Below, piece after piece: positions 11,746-24,000 of a DNA stretch of 64,000 nucleotides. The translations under genes were made by a program, and so were the position numbers. The stretch is from Patiria miniata (Eukaryota > Echinodermata > Asteroidea > Valvatida > Asterinidae). Each line of letters begins with the position of its first letter. Position 1 is the stretch's first letter. A model generated the notes under the pieces. It saw only the letters and a list, made by a program, of their open reading frames with translations. It was not told the origin of the DNA and made no database searches. The stretch covers positions 9,599,774 to 9,663,773 of the forward strand of contig NW_024037071.1 in the NCBI RefSeq assembly GCF_015706575.1, written 5' to 3'.

Positions 11746-14700
11746 TCAGCCACGCTCCTCATCCGGGTCGGTCGTGTCCAGCTTGGTGTACCCGCTACCG
11801 GACCTCGTACTCTTCTGTCCGTCCTGCGTGTCAGGCGGCTCCATCAAGATGCGGTTATCCTCCCGTCCCCCTGCCGCCGGCTTGTTGTAGTTCACGTCCG
11901 CTGCTGGTTGCAGGGGCTTAGTCGGCGCGGTGTCCATCTCCAGCATGGCCGCCCCTGGGACAGTACCGGCGGTGCTTCGCCGCGCCTTGCTGGCATCGCT
12001 GCCGGAGGAGCTACTGTTCCTCTTGCTGGAACTGAGCGAGCTCATCCGAGTGCTTCCCATGCCGGACTTCCAGCTCATGTCCAGCCGATCAAATCGCTTG
12101 TTTAGTAAGCGCCGAACCTGTAGCAAGAAATGTCGTGCTTTCAAGTTCAACTAACACGAAACTTTGTTCTTCCTTAAAGGGGTACTAGGTCCTGAAATTC
12201 CTGAAAAATTTATGTTTTTGGATTGTTTACTTAGCCTATCTCAAACATCTGGTTGAAAGGAAACCAAGTAATGTCTTACCGTTCCCGAGAAAGGACGAAA
12301 AAAAACCCTGCTTGTTTACATCAGACATGACGGAGTACGAATACGTTTTTCGTGTCGTTCTCAGCGTACGATACACACGTTGTGTGTCTCGGGAACAGCG
12401 GTGACCAATCACCAATGCAAAAAAAAAAAGGTTTCTTCAACGTCCGCAAAAGGCGAACACTTTACGAATGAAATCACAACTAGCATCCAAACAGCTCGAA
12501 TTTATGAGGTCGCAAAGGTGGGCCCTTCGCACGCATAATACAGGAATAACACAAAAATGCCCAGTTTTGAAAGGATAGTTGTGTGGATGTTTATATCCTA
12601 CTTTTAAATGCTTTTTCCGATTAACATCATCTTGTTCAAAGTGCTTTTTGTAGCCTAATTGGGTTGTTCCAGGACCTAGTGTCCCTTTAAATCATAATTT
12701 TATTTTGATCATGATATTAAACCTCAATCAACCCAAATGATTTAACACTCTTCCACAGGGAATACTATAATGTTACTCAGAGGGAACTCCATACGCTTTC
12801 TTACATCTATCTGGATGTTGAAAACTTTCTAAAATATCTCCAATGGCAATACGGGGTGAGTAAAAAAACGAAACCAAAATGAAGTTCTGCATAAAGCACT
12901 TTTAAAATCTAGGATATGAAAGCCCAATTCATAAGCTTTCTTTTAGTACAAGAATCATTCAAATCACTCATGTACTTTTTAAACACAACCACCGTTTTAA
13001 AGTTCTGTCCACGGATCACAAAAAGGTGTGCGTTGTTTCAGCAAAACGAAAACAAAACGAAAAGTGCAACTGTTGTCGGTACCATTTGTCATAAATTGCA
13101 TAATTTCGTACACATTATCACTATATGGCTGGATCGCTAATGAATTTCTGTACTGATTAGTCGTTATTTGAGCGAGAGGTGCGCAGTAGTTTTTGAGGGA
13201 GACAAAAAAGTATTGGAAGGGGACTTTCTTTTATTTGGTTGAGTGTATATCTGCTGGCACATTTTTTTTGGGACACCCTGTAGGGTAGATACAACAGTCC
13301 TGTTTGAGATATCAGTCCTATTTGAGCGAGGTTTAAGTCAGGAAATCGGTGGGTACTTTTCCCGGGCACTTGTGGCTTTAAGTGCGGTGTGCCGTAAACT
13401 TTGGCTGTCGTACCTGCTCACGTACCTCGCCATTACGGAAGACATAGAGCGTAGTGACAGCCAGTCCTTGCATGGACGAGATGATCCTCGCCAGGTACGT
13501 CACGATGTACACCATCAGGCAGGGATTCTCGATTAAGGCAGCCACAATGGGCAAGGCGTAGTAGGAGCCCAGCAGAACCAACAGGACCAGGGTGGACTTG
13601 GCTGTTCGTCTGTGGGTCAAATTTCGACACAAAAGTCGCACATCTTTTAGAAAGCGCACTCAAAAGACACTCGAGCTGGGATCGCGCCCAGGTTTTTCCC
13701 TCGGCTGCAACATCAATCTACCGACAACCCAGACAAAATTATTGAGAATTCTGAATTGTCTAGAGCCGCATGAAACTAACCTGTGTCTCTTTCGCTCGTC
13801 TCTACGGTCACAGGCTCTGAGTTTCCTGTTAATATTTCGAATCACGATGACCAAAACTACTCCATTGATCTGTGCAGAAAGGACAAATGTAACTAAAGAT
13901 TTACGTTTGTTGAGTTACAAACGCAAGGTGATCGGGCAGACAACTATTCCAATGGACATCGAGTTCTAAAGAGGATAGCCATTGAGTTCTAGAGAGGAAA
14001 AACATTGTGAGTTCTCAAGTGGATAATCATTGAGTTCTCAAGTGGATAACCATCGGGTTCTCAAGAAGATAACCATTGAGTTATGAAGAGGATAACTATT
14101 GAGTTCTCAAGAGGATAATCATTGAGTTCTTAAGAGAATAACCACTGAGTTCTCAAGAGGATAACCGTCACATTCTTGAGAGGATAACTATTGAGTTCTC
14201 AAGAGGATAAGTTTTGAGTTCTCAAGAGGATAACCCTCGAGTTCTCAAGTGGATAACCAATGAGTTCTCAAGAAGATATCCATTGAGTTCTAAATAGAAT
14301 AACCATCGAGTTCTCAAGAGGATAACTATTGAGTTCTCAAGAGGACCGTGCCATTGAGTTCTAAAGAAGATAACCATTGAGTTCTCAAGAGGACAACTAT
14401 TGCGTTCTAAAGAGGATAACCATCGAGTTCTCTAGTGGATAACTATTGAGTTTTCAAGAGGATAACCATTGAGTTCTCAAGAGGATAACCATTGAGTTCT
14501 CAAGAGGATAACCATTGAGTTCTCAAGAGGATAACTATTGAGTTCTCAAGAAGATAACCATTGAGTTCTCAAGAGGATAAGCATGAGTTCTCAAGAAGAT
14601 AACATTGAGTTTTCAGACAAGAGAATAATTATTGAATTCTCAAGAGGATAACTATTTGAGTTCTCAAGAGGATAACCATTGAGTTCTCAAAAGGATAACT

Positions 14701-17700
14701 ATATATCGAGTTCTCAAAAGAATAACTATTGAGTTTTCAAGAGGATAACGATTGATTCCTCAAGAGTATAACTATTGAGTTCTCAAGTGGATAACCATAG
14801 AGTTCTCAAGAGGATAACTATCGAGTTCTCAAGATAATAACCATTGAGTTCTCAAGAGGATAACCATTGAGTTCTCAAGCGGATAATCATTGAGTTCTCA
14901 AGAGGATAACGATTGATTCCTCAAGAGGATAACCATTGAGTGCTCAGACAAGAGAAAAACTATTGAATTCTCAAGAGTATAACTATTGAGTTCTCAAGAG
15001 GATAACCATAGAGTTCTCAAGAGGATAACTATCGAGTTCTCAAGATAATAACCATTGAGTTCTCAAGAGGATAACCATTGAGTTCTCAAGCGGATAATCA
15101 TTGAGTTCTCAAGAGGATAACGATTGATTCCTCAAGAGGATAACCATTGAGTGCTCAGACAAGAGAAAAACTATTGAATTCTCAAGAGTATAACTATTGA
15201 GTTCTCAAGAGGATAACCATAGAGTTCTCAAGAGGATAACTATCGAGTTCTCAAGATAATAATTATTGAGTTCTCAAGAGGATAACCATTGAGTTCTCAA
15301 GCGGATACCTTTTGAGTTCTCAAGAGGATAACCATCGAGTTCTCAAGAGAATAACTATCGAGTTCTCAAGAGGATAACCATTGAGTTCTCAAGCGGATAA
15401 CCATTGAGTTCTCAAGAGGATAACTATTGAGTTCTCAAGCGAATAACTAAAAGTTTTGAACGGGCCGATCAGGAAGTATCCGACCATTGTTGGTCATTAG
15501 GCCAATACGGTACCTACCAGCAATATGACCAAAACGGGAACAACCAGACAGACAATGTTTGGCCAAGCGGTTCCCTCGACCTTAAGCTCCAGAACCCTAA
15601 GGTTTGAACAAAAGGGGGAAAAACAGTATAAAAAAATAGACATTCCGGCCCAATGTGGCTCCATTTTTTTGCTTAGTATGACATCATCAAAACTGCACAA
15701 CAGAAAAATATCATGACAATTGTACAGCAGAAGCCAAAAATGTGACGTAGTTTCATTTGGGTTGCATGTTAAAAGTAATACATTTATTTGAGCATGAGAC
15801 GAAGCAAAAGCTGGGTTTGTATTTCCCGGTCACTATGACCCGGGAGTTGTTAGAGTGTATAATGTCACCGTCACACATTTGATCAGACATATCGAATTGT
15901 AACAAAGGTAGTTTTGTAATGTTAAGTTTGATGAGGCCAACCTGCAGTCGCCAGTTAAGGTAAGCCTCTTCAAAACAATCCAGATGATAACCAATACAGC
16001 CGGTGCACCTGAAATTAAAAAAAATATATAAAATATCTCCAATTTATTCAAACTTGAAACGAAGAAAACTATTTGCCTATGAATCAGAAAGTCATCTACA
16101 CTTTTGACCAGCAGTTTCAACAAGTTTCAATGAAAGGCCTTTTACAACGTGTACTGTAGTGCGATGCTGTAACCTTGCATGAAAAACTAACTGCAAGTTA
16201 AACGGGCGCGATCCCCCTGGCATGCTGGCAGTATTTATACAGTCTGTTTAGTAAGCACACTTTTTAGTTGACCTAACGAAAATCCACAATGACCTCATTT
16301 GACCCTAGAGGACCTTTGACCTCAAATGTCTCAAGTCATCTGAAGTCCCCCTACCCATGGAGGAAGGGCATCCTACCCAAAGATTATTGTCACCAAGTTT
16401 GGTTGAGAGTGAAGTCTGACTTTTCATATGACAGCACTAAACAGTTAACCTAACCAAAATGGAACACACATACGGACAGAAGGAATACACTATCGCAAGA
16501 TCCACCTTTCTTGGCTAAAGCCAGGGGATAAAAAGGGTAAGGATTCTCAATGTCTGGTCCCCAAACGCTTTCAACTGTTCACTCCTCTGTGCAACTGTGT
16601 ACAGCAATATCCCTTTTCGTCTATCCTAAACTTAGCGCCTTGATGAAAAGGATGCGAGAAATACCATTCCTTACCCCAGCCGAGTAGACACCACTTGATG
16701 AACTGTCTGCCTTTCTGCTCTTTGAAAAAGCTGATGACCACGATGCCGAAAAGAATGAGACCTTCCACCAGCATCCAGAAGAAGTTGGCCAAGACCGCGT
16801 ACGCCGCTAGCACGTGCAGCACGTTTCGCGCGTGCTGTAGGGCAAAACATAAATCAAAACTGTGCTTTGAGGCATTTTTAGAGGTCGCTGTTAGTTGATA
16901 TGGTCGAAAGACCCTTGGAGTGCGCATGACATGTAGGCTGGCACCTTTTATTTGTGGGTATCTGACTGTTTGACACGCAATTATATTTGTTGTGTTTTTA
17001 TCATGAAGATAAAAGATGTTGGCCACCAACTTTCCAACCAAAAAGTTTATGTTTTACGCCAAACTGTTGATCAACTGAGGGCTAGAGTCAGACTTCTGTT
17101 TTCTCTCATCCCGGTACACTCTCAGAAAGTTATATAAAAATAATTAAGTACAAATTAAGTACAAGAAGAAGAAAAGTACCTGGAAAAAACGTAAATTTGA
17201 AAACACATATTAAATAAGTAGAGCAGTCAGTTTACCTAAATTGTGAAAACGTACTGCAATTAGGTAAAACGTACTAAAACAAGGTAAAAACGTAGGCAAA
17301 CACGCCGCGCAGCACAGCAAAGCATACTTTATGCCGTGACCGATGGGGTTATGCCGGAGCTATTTCCTGTCCTTGAATGTAACATTTTCGAAAGCTCTTG
17401 TGATTGTCATTCTCTTCCCAATCCCCCAAAATACCTGGCCACTTTGCACGATATTTATAACAAGATATTCGTATTTATGTAGTGTATAACCCACAGCTCG
17501 GCTACTGCGCGTATGCATGCAGGCCTACATAACTGCATATACATGTAGTAACACTGCACGTAGGAATTATGTACATGTATGTAAATATTCACGCGTGCAT
17601 ACTAGCCATGGCCGAGCTGTGGGTTTTGTAATATCCTGTTGCATCTTGGCGTGCAAAGTGTCCCAGAAGTTTTGGAGATTCGGGACGATATGACAATCAC

Positions 17701-20700
17701 AAGAACTTGAGGGAAATGTATCTTCAAAGACCGAAAATAGCTGTGGGCGTGCGGCATACCCCATCGCTGTCACAGTGCTGCACAGGTCGGGAAAGGAAAC
17801 AATGTTACAATGTTAACAATGTAATGAAGCATTGTTTCACAGGAAAGTTGTGTAAAGTTTACTTAATTGACTTTATACCTAATAAATGTATACATATAAT
17901 TATATAGACATCAAGTAAACTTTTACTGTCAAGAAAACTTTTACCAAACACGTTTTAGGTAACTTTTTACATAATTGCAAGCGAGTTCGTATACGCCTAG
18001 TACCTATAAAACGTGGGTTTTTTTCTGAGACTGTAGACGTTTAATGGTTTCATGAATACATTACCATATTGGTGACGTAACACATCGGCAGGATGCTGTA
18101 GTCTATCAAGAACACCACGTGATATATCGTGAAGGAGGCAATCAAGTTCCAGTGCACGTGATACGGACTGCCCTTCAATCCACGTCTACAAATAGAGAAC
18201 AGGACGGGAACAGAAATTCCAAATTACTTTTCCTTTTTTTTTTTTTTTTTTAATGTGTCTTGTTTGTTACTTTCCCTTGTCATCTCTTGACAATCTTTTT
18301 GTTAACAACAAAAACTCATTTTTGCCATCCCGAATTCTTAGCAGGGGGTGGGGGTGGGGTGGGGGGGGGGGGGGGGGCGAGGGCTGATGAGGTCATACGC
18401 CTCGCGGGTTGGGGTGGGGGCACCCGTCCAAGTTCGACTCTGTGAAAAGTTACCACGGAAACGCGGAATCAAGTATGCATGGTGACTTACATTAGGCCTA
18501 AGTTTCCCTGCTATTAGGCGTAATTTCTTTCTTAATAATGGTAACAATTCCTTGTTAAAAAAAACCATCGTCTCACACTCAAGAATTTTAATAAAGAGTG
18601 TAATTTTAACATCTCGATGGGCCGTTTCGGAAGGGCCATTTTGGTATGGCATCAAGTTGAACGGATACATTGAAATTGAACGCATGCGACATCGACACTT
18701 ACCTTGTCATAATGTAGATGACGTTGGCAACGATGCAAGCAATAAGGGAGACAGAAAACCCGACGTATAAGATGACGTTCAACACCTGTGTAAATGCACC
18801 AGGTGGCAAGGGGAAAACATTATAGGTATATTGCTGACGGTCCGAACACGCACACCGAAACATCGAGTGTACAGTGCATGCTAGTGGTTTTCAGAACAAC
18901 GTGAGGTATCCACAAATAGCGTATACCCTGTTATGTGAGATCGTTTACATAAAAACAAGGCTTACGGCTACACCCCAGTAAATAGGTCAAAAATCCGTCC
19001 GCCGATATCATGAATAAAAGTTATACAATCAAATTATTCTATTGTTTTCGGGGTGGTCTTCTTTGGGTGAGTTTTTCTCCAGGAAGTCATCGATCAACCC
19101 ACCAAAATTTGAAAAAATATGAAAGGATTTTAGGATTTTGGTCATCCCCATCCCCCCACTCGCCGGCAAAGATTTACGCCACTGGGTACGTGCATTGCGG
19201 AACCTACTGCCAAGTGGGCTTAACAATGGCGAAAAAAAACCGGCAATCCTGCAAGTCCTCTCCTCAAAATCATTCTGCAAGCAGCATAATAGGAAATACT
19301 TAAATTCTCTATAGTTGCTGTATACGACTCTACAGGGTGGTTCAAAATAAAGGAAATCCAATTTTGACAGCAATTTCACCTATGTTTAAACATTATTTTG
19401 AATTTTGATTAGTACCTATTTAAGTACTGGCCTTGAAGCATAAGTGACGAAAAAATCGTTGCAATTGCATATGTTGTCTCTGAGCTGTGGTAGTTTGAAC
19501 ATTTCATGTGCGAAACCTGTTTGTCCACGGAGGTATACTCTCAACACAAAATGCACCAATGCATGATTGAGCATTACCATCATATTAATAAAGACCGCGC
19601 TAATTTACATAACAGACCGATGATTTGGATTCGAACCTGGACCACAGAGGTGGAAGGCGAAGAAAGTGCTACTGCACAAGGGCGGATCCAGAAGACAATT
19701 TTTTTGGGGGCCAAACATTTTTTGGGTCCCCCCAAAAAGTGGGTCAAAAAATTACGGCGTGGGGTTCGGGGCCCGCGTAAGGGCTCCGAAAATTTTTGGG
19801 ATTCTAGATGCTCTGTGGTGCGATCTGAGGCAATTTCTGACCACTTTTACCAATGTTTTTTTAAAGAAAAGATGGTGGTGTACTCATTGCCTGCCTTTAT
19901 TGCGACGTCACATAAAAACAAAAAAAATGGTTTCGTTTTGGGGAGGGCCATGGCCCCCTTTGGCCCCCCCCTGGATCCGCCCTTGCCACTGCACCACCCT
20001 CACCCTTCCCTCGGTAATAAACGACAACCATATCGAAATGACTAGAAAGCTAAATGCCAGTTTGAAAACAAATCGCGCACCAGTTCATTATTTTGTTTTG
20101 CAGCGGGCGCAAAGAAAAAGAAGAAAAAGAAGAAAAAAAAACCAATAACAGAAAATAACGAAACATCGTACTCATACCTGTTGTGCCGCGTCTTCCTCTC
20201 CTGTAATATCTGCATAATGTCCATCAATGCACGTCCAAATTACTGTGATTTATTAAACAGTAAAAAACCCGAAATACCATGAAATTAATTTGAAAAAAAA
20301 AACCCCTAAACAACATTTGACTATATTTTTCCATTAATACACAAAATCCCGATTTGGAGGTAGACCGTGAATTAGGGTAGTCTATGTAATAGACCACGGC
20401 GAATGCCGGTGGCCAACATTTTGGACCGAGGCTGATGGCCTAGTAGGGAAACTTGCTAGAATTTCACTCAATCAACGCGATGTCAGTGCCGGCCGAAAGA
20501 CGCGCGACGCGAAACAATTGATTAGACAGAATAAGGACGAGCTTGGTAAGGCTAATTGCTCGTAGTGACTGAGAATAGTCAACTGCTCGGTACATAAGAA
20601 TGATTTTAGAAAAGAGTTACGTATTCGTGTGTAAAGCGCGATGCTGATGCATCTTTCGTGCAACTATGAAATACAAAGTAACTCTCCCACTGCGGAAATA

Positions 20701-22233
20701 AGGATTATATTTTAAACGCAAAGAGAAAAGCACCCAATGAAACAGCCTAATTGTTAAGCTGTCTGACAGCGGACCCAGGGTTAGGGGTTCGAACCCGCTT
20801 GGTGTCATTTTTTGGTTTTCGATGCCCGCGGTTCTGTCATTTAAGAGTATTAATTTTCCGTCAGCAGTTAGCTCGGTCGGTCGTTAAGCTGACTCACAAG
20901 TTGGGACTGTCTGCGAAGTCCAGGTTGGCATCTGCGTATAGGTACGGGGTTCTTTTGCTGACTCGGCAGCAAGGCTTAGGGTGCCACCTCGTTTCCTCCC
21001 TTTATGGTGCCTGACTTTCGAGTTACATGGATGGACAGGGAAGGAGGTGTGGTGGGCCGGGTACCGAGTCCAGGAAGAGTTCTATATGGAAGTTGGTAAG
21101 GGGCTCATTGAGTTAGGGTCATAAGTCCGACTCCTGAAGACTTGGCCATCGCCACATAACTTTTTGTTTTATTTTCTTTCTTTTCTATCGGAGGACAATT
21201 GCAAGAATGATTAATTTGTTATATTGAGAGTTTGTACTGTAATCGTTCGAAATTAATTTGTAAAATTGATCGAAAATACCAAATTCCGGAAAACAGGTTT
21301 AGAGGCATTTTGGGGTTAGGTTTATCCGTGGCAAAATGAAGAGAAACACTAAAGGGGATCATAGAAAAAAATTGGGTTGAAAGAGTTTGCACAGTTCGAA
21401 AAAAATGAGTGTTTTCACTGGTTTTCTTAACTACACGAAACCAAGGGAATGTCCACACTTGGTATGTAACGTAAACATACATGCGGGTATGTATGTATGT
21501 ATGTGGTATTTTGGTTAAAGTTTCGTATAAATTGGTCTAATTTCCAAAGTCGAAGTCCAATTGGAACCATTGTATGAATGCATACCGGACACGAAGCAAA
21601 AATATTTCACCAGCATCGGTAAAATTGTTACTTATTTCGAGTTATTTAAGCCTACGACACTTCTTTTTCAACAGGGCAGATTCTGGCATGCTAAAGCCTG
21701 ACATGTTATGTGATAAATTAACGGCCCCATTTTAAGCTTTAATGTGCGCATGTTTCTATACTGTCTTAAGGAACATAAACACTGTCAAAAGAAATTTCAT
21801 TTTGGCGCACTATTGTAATTCTCTCTTTGACCCTCTGCCACAGAGAGATGCAGGAATAGTTCCTCCAATGGTTAGTGACAGACGACATGAAAATTAAAAA
21901 TCACGTGACTCACGTAGCGGTTTACAGACGCCGCATTCGTCGCTCGTGTCATTGGTGCATTCGGATTGGCTCCCATTCGAAGTGATGTGGCCGCAATTCG
22001 AGTCTGCCGAAGAACGAAAAAAATCAGTCAATGCAATGTAAGGCTATACAGCAACATTTGGTTACAAAAAAAAACAACCTGAAGTAGACGTCGATATAAC
22101 TACACTCACCGGTCGCGAAGACCTCTTCGGAGGGTGAAACGGTGGATGACACATTCGTGACGTCATCTCTTGGTATCTCACTAGCAGCCAATGTAAGCCC
22201 GATCAGCGGGATCACGATGTAGGCCAGTAACGT
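11746..22233 (-). CDS. Secretin-family (class B1) G protein-coupled receptor, ten exons, start exon not found
   Basis: Coding exons in order: 22233-22110, 22003-21914, 20242-20178, 18785-18703, 18185-18065, 16834-16675, 16008-15942, 15596-15518, 13869-13781, 13609-13426 and 12117-11746 (stop). The first of these is the 3' part of the signal-peptide region; counting it there are eleven segments. All junctions have AG/GT and compatible phases; about 477 residues in total. TM1 LYVGFSVSLIACIVANVIYI; TM2 HVHWNLIASFTIYHVVFLI; a conserved Cys in MCYVTN; TM3 VLANFFWMLVEGLILFG; TM4 GWGAPAVLVIIW; ECL2 Cys in GDCR; TM5 NIVCLVVPVLVILL; TM6 RRTAKSTLVLLVLLGSYY; TM7 SSMQGLAVTTLYVFRNGEV, the class B hallmark. 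The tail is Ser/Arg-rich with phosphorylation-like clusters. The extracellular part after the signal is only ~75 residues with cysteines but no clear hormone-receptor motif. Ligand unknown. Confidence 0.88.
12178..12686. mobile_element. Kolobok-like MITE with TTAA target duplication
   Basis: Ends AGGGGTACTAGGTCCTG and CAGGACCTAGTGTCCCT, flanked by TTAA at 12174-12177 and 12687-12690. AGGG termini with TTAA fit Kolobok-type transposons; piggyBac is an alternative. No transposase. It lies in the last GPCR intron. Confidence 0.8.
12853..13281. repeat. Diverged copy of the GGGTGAGTAAAAAA inverted-repeat family
   Basis: The segment after ACGGGGTGAGTAAAAAAACG matches the arms of the elements at 28091 and 28642 over roughly 220 bp. 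The right part, ending near ACACCCTGTAG, is different. The right boundary is uncertain. Confidence 0.5.
13958..15448. repeat. 23-bp satellite array (about 60 copies) in a GPCR intron
   Basis: The unit is TTGAGTTCTCAAGAGGATAA plus CCA, repeated head to tail for about 1.49 kb with scattered substitutions and one-base indels. A longer block containing GTGCTCAGACAAGAGAAAAAC recurs about 230 bp apart near 14939 and 15150, indicating higher-order duplication. Each unit contains the palindrome TTGAGTTCTCAA. It sits between the TM5 exon and the third intracellular loop exon. Confidence 0.95.
16205..16530. repeat. Dispersed repeat, copy 1 (second copy at 39650-39950)
   Basis: Begins near CCTGGCATGCTGGCAGTATTT and ends near GGCTAAAGCCAGGGG. 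The two copies are about 85% alike by eye over 300 bp. No ORF; the origin (SINE or element tail) is undetermined. Confidence 0.65.
17113..18034. repeat. Foldback element of about 920 bp in a GPCR intron
   Basis: Outer ends TACACTCTCAGAAA and TTTCTGAGACTGTA form inverted repeats. Inner arms also pair: GACCGATGGGGTTATGCCG and CTTGTGATTGTCAT on the left match GGCATACCCCATCG and ATGACAATCACAAG on the right. No protein is encoded. Confidence 0.7.
18968..19140. repeat. Dispersed repeat shared with 31955-32300
   Basis: Starts around AGTAAATAGGTCAAAAATCCG and runs through GGTGGTCTTCTTTGGGTGAG to TCAACCCACCAAAATTTGA. The second copy is split by an insertion of about 200 bp. Confidence 0.6.
19677..19985. 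mobile_element. hAT-like MITE of the CAAGGGCGGATCCAG family, copy 2
   Basis: Perfect 15-bp inverted ends CAAGGGCGGATCCAG and CTGGATCCGCCCTTG. The flanks CTACTGCA (19669-19676) and CCACTGCA (19986-19993) form an 8-bp target duplication with one mismatch. It is 309 bp and non-coding, in a GPCR intron. Confidence 0.85.
20735..20815 (+). repeat. tRNA-like B-box segment, possible SINE remnant
   Basis: Contains GGGTTAGGGGTTCGAACCCG, a good RNA polymerase III B box, with a possible A box about 40 bp upstream (AATTGTTAAGC). It does not fold as a full tRNA, so I treat it as a SINE-type relic. Confidence 0.4.
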
Positions 22234-22279
22234 CTGGAATAAAAAAAGGAATAAATGTGTAGTTTGCCGGTTTTAAACA

Positions 22280-22430
22280 GAACCTTCGGACCATCGAACC
22301 TTCGGACTATCGGACTGCAACCATTTTATTTTCGGACTAATGAAACTCCGGGTATGGGAAATTCGTGTGTTCAGGCCTCAGACTATCGAACTTTCGGATC
22401 AATAAACCTTCGGACTATCGAGAGGAACCC
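22280..22430. mobile_element. Degenerate, truncated copy of the 16-bp-unit hairpin element
   Basis: Units such as ACCTTCGGACTATCGAAC recur irregularly. The right end CTTCGGACTATCGAGAGGAACCC-like sequence matches the terminal repeat of the copies at 6712 and 35527. It lies just upstream of the GPCR signal-peptide exon, inside its first intron. Confidence 0.65.
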
Positions 22431-22892
22431 TCAGTAGCATTCATTCCGGCTAGCAAGAACTCCACCGGGTAAACAGACTTTCATCTTGACAATACACATT
22501 CCATATTTTGACTTCTTTTTCTATATCTTTTGACATTAACTATCATTTGACATTAACATTGTTTGCTGTCATTTTTCTCTTACTAGAGTTTCGTGGCCCT
22601 GCACTTGAGGGTTTGTGCGGCGGAGAAGAATCCCAGCTCTAAACTGGTCTTTGAACTTATGTTTTTGAGAAATTAGGGATTAAATTGGGCCCCAAAGGCG
22701 CTCTATTTTGCACTGGAGTGCAGGGGTCATTATATTTTTCAAAATGGCGCTGAGCTTCAGGACTGCTTCTAGGGGTGTTCATCACTGGAGGGCGATATCA
22801 CCAAAACTAATTTGTTCACTCAATGACTCTTTTAAAATGAAAAAAAAAAAAAAAAGAAAAAAAAAGTGAAAGAGCATAAATCAAGCTTCAAC

Positions 22893-23410
22893 TTAAAGGG
22901 CCCATGCAATGTAATGTTTCATTCTCGTTTTGCCGTTTTCAAGGGTGTTCCGGTGCCGTTTTGTTTTTATGCTGATGCGAATTTCCATATTCATGAGCAA
23001 AAGTGCGATGTCATTTCAGGCAGAAATCTCAATGTTACTGCTAATTCAGCACCAGAAGTTGCCAGAAGTTGGATATTTTGCTGTTCTAAATGTTCTTTTC
23101 TTTGGTGATTCGTTGTTGTGTCAGTACATGGCAGGAAGCCAATGAGCAAAGTCTTCTCACGAATGTTTTCAATGAATGCATTTTGGGGTTCACAATATTT
23201 GAACAGAAAACTCCTGAACCGAAGAGCGTCATCCTGAAATGACATCATAGCAACAGCGCCCTCAGTTGTCCGGAAAAGCTTGGAAAATTTCAAAAGTTTA
23301 AAGAACATGCACTTTTCAATCAAATTAACCAAAAAGGAATTGCACATAGTTTTCATACATTTAATAGGTTTAGAAAGTTGCTCCTATAAGCAAAATTCAT
23401 CTCATTGACC
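22893..23410. repeat. Dispersed repeat family, copy A
   Basis: Begins TTAAAGGGCCCATGCAATG and ends near TCATTGACCTTTTAA, suggesting TTAA-flanked ends. An inverted diverged copy occupies about 33690-34060. Parts of it (CATATTCATGAGCAAAAGTG) recur at 52670. Confidence 0.6.
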
Positions 23411-24000
23411 TTTTAAGTTGGAGATTCTTCATTGGTACCCTTGTGAATTTATTGACTGGTGCCCTACCAGTCCAAGCCAGCGCTCCATCCACAACTCCGA
23501 GTCTACCTGACTTAAAACTAACACAAACACTTCAGAAGATGACAATGTTTTCATTTCCAAGTGGGGACAAATTTCAACAAGTTAGTCAGAATTCAAGAGG
23601 GCTGAAAAACAAATAGCTGGCAACTTTCATATTTATCCAAACCTTTTTCGAAACCTGCAATTGAACGATTTGAACGGTTGTGTTTATCGTTTACAAAATG
23701 GTTTGCTATACGGGGTCTTTGAGCGGACACTCTCCGTCCCCTAAAACATTACAATATAATCAACCATTTATTATCATAATGAGATTGTAATTTAGAAAAA
23801 TCTCATCAGAGAGATCTGTGGGATCCTTGCTTATCATTACATCATTAAAATGTGCGCCGTCACTTGGAAACTGAACAAAAAACAACACGTTGAGAAATAT
23901 AAATTGGGTTCAAATTCGCTTTCCCGGATGTAGTCGTGCACTTTTAGTCAAAAATGTTTTTCCTCAAAATGCATCCAACGTTTGTGTGCACTTTCCACCT

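Noticed and set aside
13958..15448. CRISPR array
   Set aside because: Units are contiguous with no unique spacers, and the genome is eukaryotic.
19506..20148. Two 160-179-codon ORFs
   Set aside because: Most of their length is the MITE at 19677-19985; similar peptides (CSVVRSEAI) arise from every copy of that MITE.
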